Shown piece after piece: positions 59,853-64,000 of a stretch of DNA of 64,000 bases. The notes beneath the pieces were generated by a model that had not been told where the DNA came from, ran no database searches, and saw only the letters and a list, made by a program, of their open reading frames with translations. Source of the DNA: Purshia tridentata. Lineage: Eukaryota; Streptophyta; Magnoliopsida; Rosales; Rosaceae. Position numbers and translations under genes: made by a program. The stretch covers positions 1-64,000 of the forward strand of contig QANT01005201.1 of the NCBI GenBank assembly GCA_003254885.1, read 5' to 3'. Position 1 is the stretch's first letter. Every line of letters begins with the position of its first letter.

Positions 59853-62800
59853 TGATGAACCAATTTAAAGTTTTGGGTTGCTTTGCTTGTACTGTTTTGG
59901 AGTTGGACTTTTTTGTTTTTGTGTGAATATGGAGTCTTTTGTGCCCCCAAAAACGTAGAATGCTCTACGTTTTATAATGGGGTAATGGATAAGCTCTTTC
60001 TTTCTCCTCTTCGTACAAACATCATGACCACACTAGAATACAAATTAGATATAATGATACACAATGGGCGCCCTCACCTGTTTACCATGGGGTGCTCCAT
60101 TAATTATGTTCATGCATACTCTAATTGCCTCTTCTTTTACCATTTGTGCCCCAAAATGATTACTTATGATTTAAACCAATCGATTTGCTTTGTTTTAATC
60201 TTGATTTAACCTCTCAATCATCATGTTCAAGGCACGTATAAGCAAACAAACAAAAAACCCACACGTCACTTACTCATAATCACCAATTTTATATTTTTCA
60301 ATTGTGTATTATTGCCAATTATTAATGTATATGAATTTAATAATATATTGTAATAAATATTAATAACTTTAAAACTTTTCAATAAAAACACTACATGTAC
60401 TACAAGTTTTTCCAAATTTAAAGCGAATGGATGTAATCAAACTGAAAACTAAAGAAATATTGCAACATTAATAATTGGCACTCAAAATTTAAAACCTTTA
60501 ATCAAAATTTAGGACCTTATACAAAATCTAGGAGTGATCATTCACTTACCAATTTAGTATTTGAATATCACTTATCATGTTTTAATCCGTTTGATTTAGC
60601 ATACACGTTATCTACTATATGTCCATAATAAAATGTACTAACTAGTGTTGTGGTATATTCCTTTATTTAAGTACTTACAATATAATTGTGGAAGAGCTCA
60701 ACATTGCCCAAAGGATGAAGTAAGCTCAAATTTAAAAATCCCCAATTACAGCAGAATGACACGTAGGATAATATGTGTCAAATTTAATATGTACTAATCA
60801 CATATTAGACAAGCCACACAAGGACACGTCATTATGGACAATAACCAATTAATTTTCCGTACTTATAGCATCAGCATATATGGACGAATTTATCCATTTA
60901 ATGATAGAGGACACGTGGACCAACCAGCACCTTCCATTCAACTACTCGAATTCAATTAAACCCCCCCAGTGAGCCCATGACACGCTATCATCTTTCCGTA
61001 TAGTCATCTCTCTTAACCCGGGCCGCTGCAGGTCAAGGGCATGGGCCCCACGACCCATTCACCGGCAATAAAGATCGGAATGTCCATATCGGGACACGTC
61101 ACGCACGAAAAACTTGCCTTATTATTATTGTAGGTTGTTTTTTTGTCGCGACGCTGGAAGCGGCGATGTGGGAGTGGACTGGAGGGGGTAATCTGCTGTA
61201 CACAGTATAAATCAGCCTGACCAATAATTATGGTATAATCAGAAAATCAATCCATTTTTCCTTTATAAATAATATTAGAAAATAATTTAATCTTTATGGT
61301 TGTCTTTATTAGATTTTAGGCTCAAGTATCACTACATTTTACTTTGGTATCTTTTTTATGGTTATCTTTATTAGTTTTTAGAGATAATTCATTTACTAAA
61401 CGATTGACGTAGATATAACATTGCTACATTGCAATTTAAGTTAAATTTTAGGTATCACATTGTACCTTTTTAAATACGAGATACCACATTATCACTTGAC
61501 AAAAAAGAACAAAAAAGAAGAAGAGAGACCAAATTGAAATTTGGTGTATTCTTGAAGAGGTAATCGATCATGACTTTTCAATATATGTTTGTATCCAAAT
61601 ATATACCACCCCAAAACTTTATGATCAGGAAATGCAAGTAAATAGTAATTAACTCGTGATCTGTGAAGGTATTAATTATTAATGGTTGCTTCCCACCAAC
61701 TTCAATCTTTAAACATTTTATCGCTAATGTCACAGTTTTATGATATTACGCATCTCATCATTAAGCAACAAGGTTAGACAGCCATTGTGAAATCTAGCTT
61801 TTATGTTGGTACAATGAATTCTAAGTCTTTTTGTTTTGGGTACAGTGACAAGGAAAACTCCATCAAATACAAGACTTTAGATTTATCCTGAATACATGAT
61901 GTAATTATCCACAACGAAAAAAAAAAATCATACAATCACACATTAATTCTTTCTTACAATTTTTTTGCTCATTGTAGCCCACTATCCCACATATATGTTG
62001 AGAATGATACAAATATTGCCTCGATCTGAATGAAAATATGTAGGTTTTTTCAAATTTTTAATTACTTTAAGCCAATAGGCAAAAATAATAGAAGGTTATA
62101 TATATATGGAGTATGACTCACGAAACGATGATACAAATAATTGACTCACGTAGTACTCCAATTATCGTAGTCTTGAAAAACTGTTTTTTAATTACCACAT
62201 CGATCTCTTTATAAGATATCAGATTTGGTCTATATATGGATGGTCCCGATCAGCAGACTGATTGCCATGAATAATATATAAGTGCATGTGAATATATATA
62301 TATGGTACGATTAAAATCTTCCAAAAAGCTGAAGTACATAATTAATTATCTCCCTTAAATAATCATTGTTTTGGCCAAATAATGAAGTTTACAACAATAA
62401 TATTCTAACCGATCATCATCTAATCAAGAATAGGAAGCTAGCCATCTGATGAATCCCATTTTTTATGTAGTTGTTTATAGGAAAGCAAGTTCTGAGAAAA
62501 AGTTAGGGTTAGGCATGGATCGTAATTAATATTATATGATTGCATGTGGCCGGCGTTGTAATTCTGTGGTTGAAAATGCATGTGGCATGCGTGTAGTGTA
62601 AGTCTCTATAGCTTGTGAGTCAGGACTGACTGTACCTTGCATGTATATATGCGAGAAGTCAAGCATGTAAAAAGGGTTCACGTACGTACGTACGAAATTA
62701 CTTTATTCAAAATAAACTTTCTTGTTGATTAATTAATTACCTCATCAACGTCCTTAATTGGTTTCTTGTGAGTTTCTAGCAGATTCGAAATTCCGAAATG

Positions 62801-63000
62801 GGATGATGGACTGAGTTTTTAAAGATGGGTTAGATAAGTCATAGCTTGACCTAATTAACTAATACTTTCTGTCAAGGGCAGATCAAAAAATAAAATTTGC
62901 CTTTGTATAAGAATGATGAATAAGACTCGTGACCCTTAACTAATTAAGATAAGATTCATCTAATGATATAGTATAAGAGATGATGAAAAAGATTAAGAGA
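59853..63000. other. Gene-free region between the S40 and RPL12 genes
   Basis: No recognisable coding exon. A GC-richer patch at 60890-61180 contains ACACGTGG (ABRE/G-box-like), ACACGTCA and several CG-containing motifs, and looks like regulatory DNA. The rest is AT-rich with short AT repeats. Confidence 0.5.
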
Positions 63001-63039
63001 TTTGATATTCATAATGAAGAAAATGAGGGATTTTAGGGT

Positions 63040-63311
63040 TGCTGTGGGCTGGTCCATGACTCGTAAAACATAGGCTAGGATGGGCCTGCTTACATTTTGA
63101 GCTTGGCTTTAAGGCTATTATTAGGCACACAAAGCCCAATAGAATCCACACAAGCCCAGGACAGATGGACAGATTAGTCATTTTATTTTGGCACACCCCA
63201 ATCTACAAAACCCTAGCGTCGTCTCAACCCCCTACAAAACCAAACACTCTCACTCTCAGCGCCTCTCTCCCAAAACCCTGAATCCGCAAAACCCAGAGCA
63301 CCTCCGAAATC
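63040..63311 (+). promoter_or_regulatory. RPL12 promoter and leader: four site II motifs and a telo box
   Basis: TGGGCY motifs lie at 63045-63050, 63081-63086, 63133-63138 and 63153-63158 (the last two inverted). A telo box (AAACCCTA) lies at 63208-63215, with a C-rich leader after it. The telo box plus site II pairing is a known signature of plant ribosomal protein genes. Confidence 0.8.
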
Positions 63312-63812
63312 ATGCCGCCAAAATTCGACCCATCGCAGGTGGTGGACGTCTACGTCCGAGTCACTGGAGGCGAGGTCGGCGCTGCCAGTTCGCTCGCCCC
63401 CAAGATCGGTCCGCTCGGTCTCTCCCCCAAGAAGATCGGAGAAGACATTGCCAAAGAGACCGCGAAGGACTGGAAGGGCCTCCGAGTCACCGTGAAGCTC
63501 ACCGTCCAGAATCGTCAGGCCAAGGTCTCGGTGGTGCCGTCGGCGGCTGCGCTGGTCATCAAGGCCCTGAAAGAGCCCGAGAGGGATAGGAAGAAGACGA
63601 AGAACATCAAGCACAGCGGGAACATTTCACTGGACGATGTGATTGAGATCGCTAAGATCATGAGGCACAGGTCCATGGCTAAGGAATTGGCGGGAACCGT
63701 GAAGGAGATTCTGGGTACTTGCGTTTCAGTTGGGTGTACTGTAGATTCTAAAGACCCTAAGGATCTGCAGCAGGAGATTGATGATGGCGATGTTGAAATT
63801 CCATTGGACTGA
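63312..63812 (+). CDS. RPL12: 60S ribosomal protein L12 (uL11), cytosolic
   Basis: One uninterrupted frame of 166 residues, the usual length of eukaryotic L12. It starts [20 protein letters not shown], with the N-terminal domain ([20 protein letters not shown]) and the rRNA-binding C-terminal domain ([35 protein letters not shown]). uL11 lies at the base of the ribosomal P-stalk and helps elongation factors act. The absence of introns is common for plant L12 genes. Codon use is GC-rich. The gene is intact and its promoter carries the expected ribosomal-protein motifs. Confidence 0.97.
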   Translation: MPPKFDPSQVVDVYVRVTGGEVGAASSLAPKIGPLGLSPKKIGEDIAKETAKDWKGLRVTVKLTVQNRQAKVSVVPSAAALVIKALKEPERDRKKTKNIKHSGNISLDDVIEIAKIMRHRSMAKELAGTVKEILGTCVSVGCTVDSKDPKDLQQEIDDGDVEIPLD

Positions 63813-64000
63813 GCTGTTCTGATGCGAGTACAATTAGTCAGTTTTGGTTCTCTGAAATTTTATCTCTTTTTTTTTTTGGCGTTTTTATTTATAATTGCTA
63901 CCAGTTATGGATTTTATAGGGTATGGAATGGTTTCGATTAAATGCGGAGATGTATGCTTTAGTGTTGATGTTTTCTTCCATATAATGTCTGAACGTAAAT
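63813..64000 (+). other. 3' UTR of RPL12 to window end
   Basis: T-rich flank after the stop codon with no other feature. Polyadenylation is expected within this segment or just beyond the window. Confidence 0.6.

Noticed and set aside
63213-63614. 133-codon antisense frame over RPL12
   Set aside because: It is the mirror of the ribosomal protein frame, with no independent family resemblance.
1-64000. tRNA, rRNA, CRISPR arrays and known conserved miRNA precursors
   Set aside because: Both strands were scanned by eye for tRNA arms, direct-repeat/spacer patterns and common mature plant miRNAs; none was found apart from the miR160 target (not a precursor).

Overview
This is a stretch of plant nuclear genome, almost certainly a eudicot and probably a rosid. 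I base this on AT-rich intergenic DNA, short GT-AG introns, plant-only families (LOG, NPH3, ARF with a miR160 site, CASP-like, S40, chloroplast RNP) and many small MITE-like elements. The lineage guess is inference only. There are no bacterial features, no CRISPR array and no tRNA or rRNA gene that I can see. Assembly gaps or ambiguous bases lie at 11431, 12647 and 58706-58731.

Layout, left to right. At 1-200 there is a remnant that looks like the inner edge of a Ty1/copia LTR. At 1334-6179 (+) is a plant synaptotagmin (SYT1-3 type) with a recognisable exon series but several lesions and a tandemly duplicated exon; it is probably a duplicated, unprocessed pseudogene. At 6876-8795 (+) is a two-RRM chloroplast ribonucleoprotein of the CP29 type. 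About 12 kb of gene-free DNA with tandem duplications and a MITE-like element follows. At 21035-25169 (+) is a seven-exon LOG cytokinin-activating enzyme. At 26842-29863 (-) is a four-exon BTB/NPH3 protein. The stretch 30.2-36.1 kb is gene-free and holds fold-back elements. At 37000-39544 (+) is a class-C auxin response factor (ARF10/16 clade) with a miR160 target site, a long leader with several upstream ORFs and a leader intron.

In the right half, 39.5-46.9 kb holds no protein gene but has a long inverted repeat (41.97-42.28 kb) and several tandem duplications. At 46951-47172 (-) is intronless UBL5/Hub1, with an 87-bp minisatellite just past its stop. At 48121-50859 (+) is a CASP-like membrane protein whose second intron holds a Ty1/copia fossil. 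At 52353-53081 (+) is a small unrecognised three-exon gene, and at 54087-56154 (-) a small membrane-anchored coiled-coil protein, convergent with it. At 59352-59852 (-) is an S40-type senescence regulator, and at 63312-63812 (+) cytosolic ribosomal protein L12 (uL11).

The genes do not form a pathway or cluster. Two are hormone genes (LOG for cytokinin, ARF for auxin), and an NPH3 protein lies between them, but they are independent units with their own promoters. Several housekeeping promoters carry clustered TGGGCY (site II-like) motifs. I found no convincing undescribed system. The strongest leads are the decaying synaptotagmin with its duplicated exon, the uORF-rich ARF leader, the long inverted repeats, the 90-residue unknown gene, and repeat growth inside introns and gene flanks.
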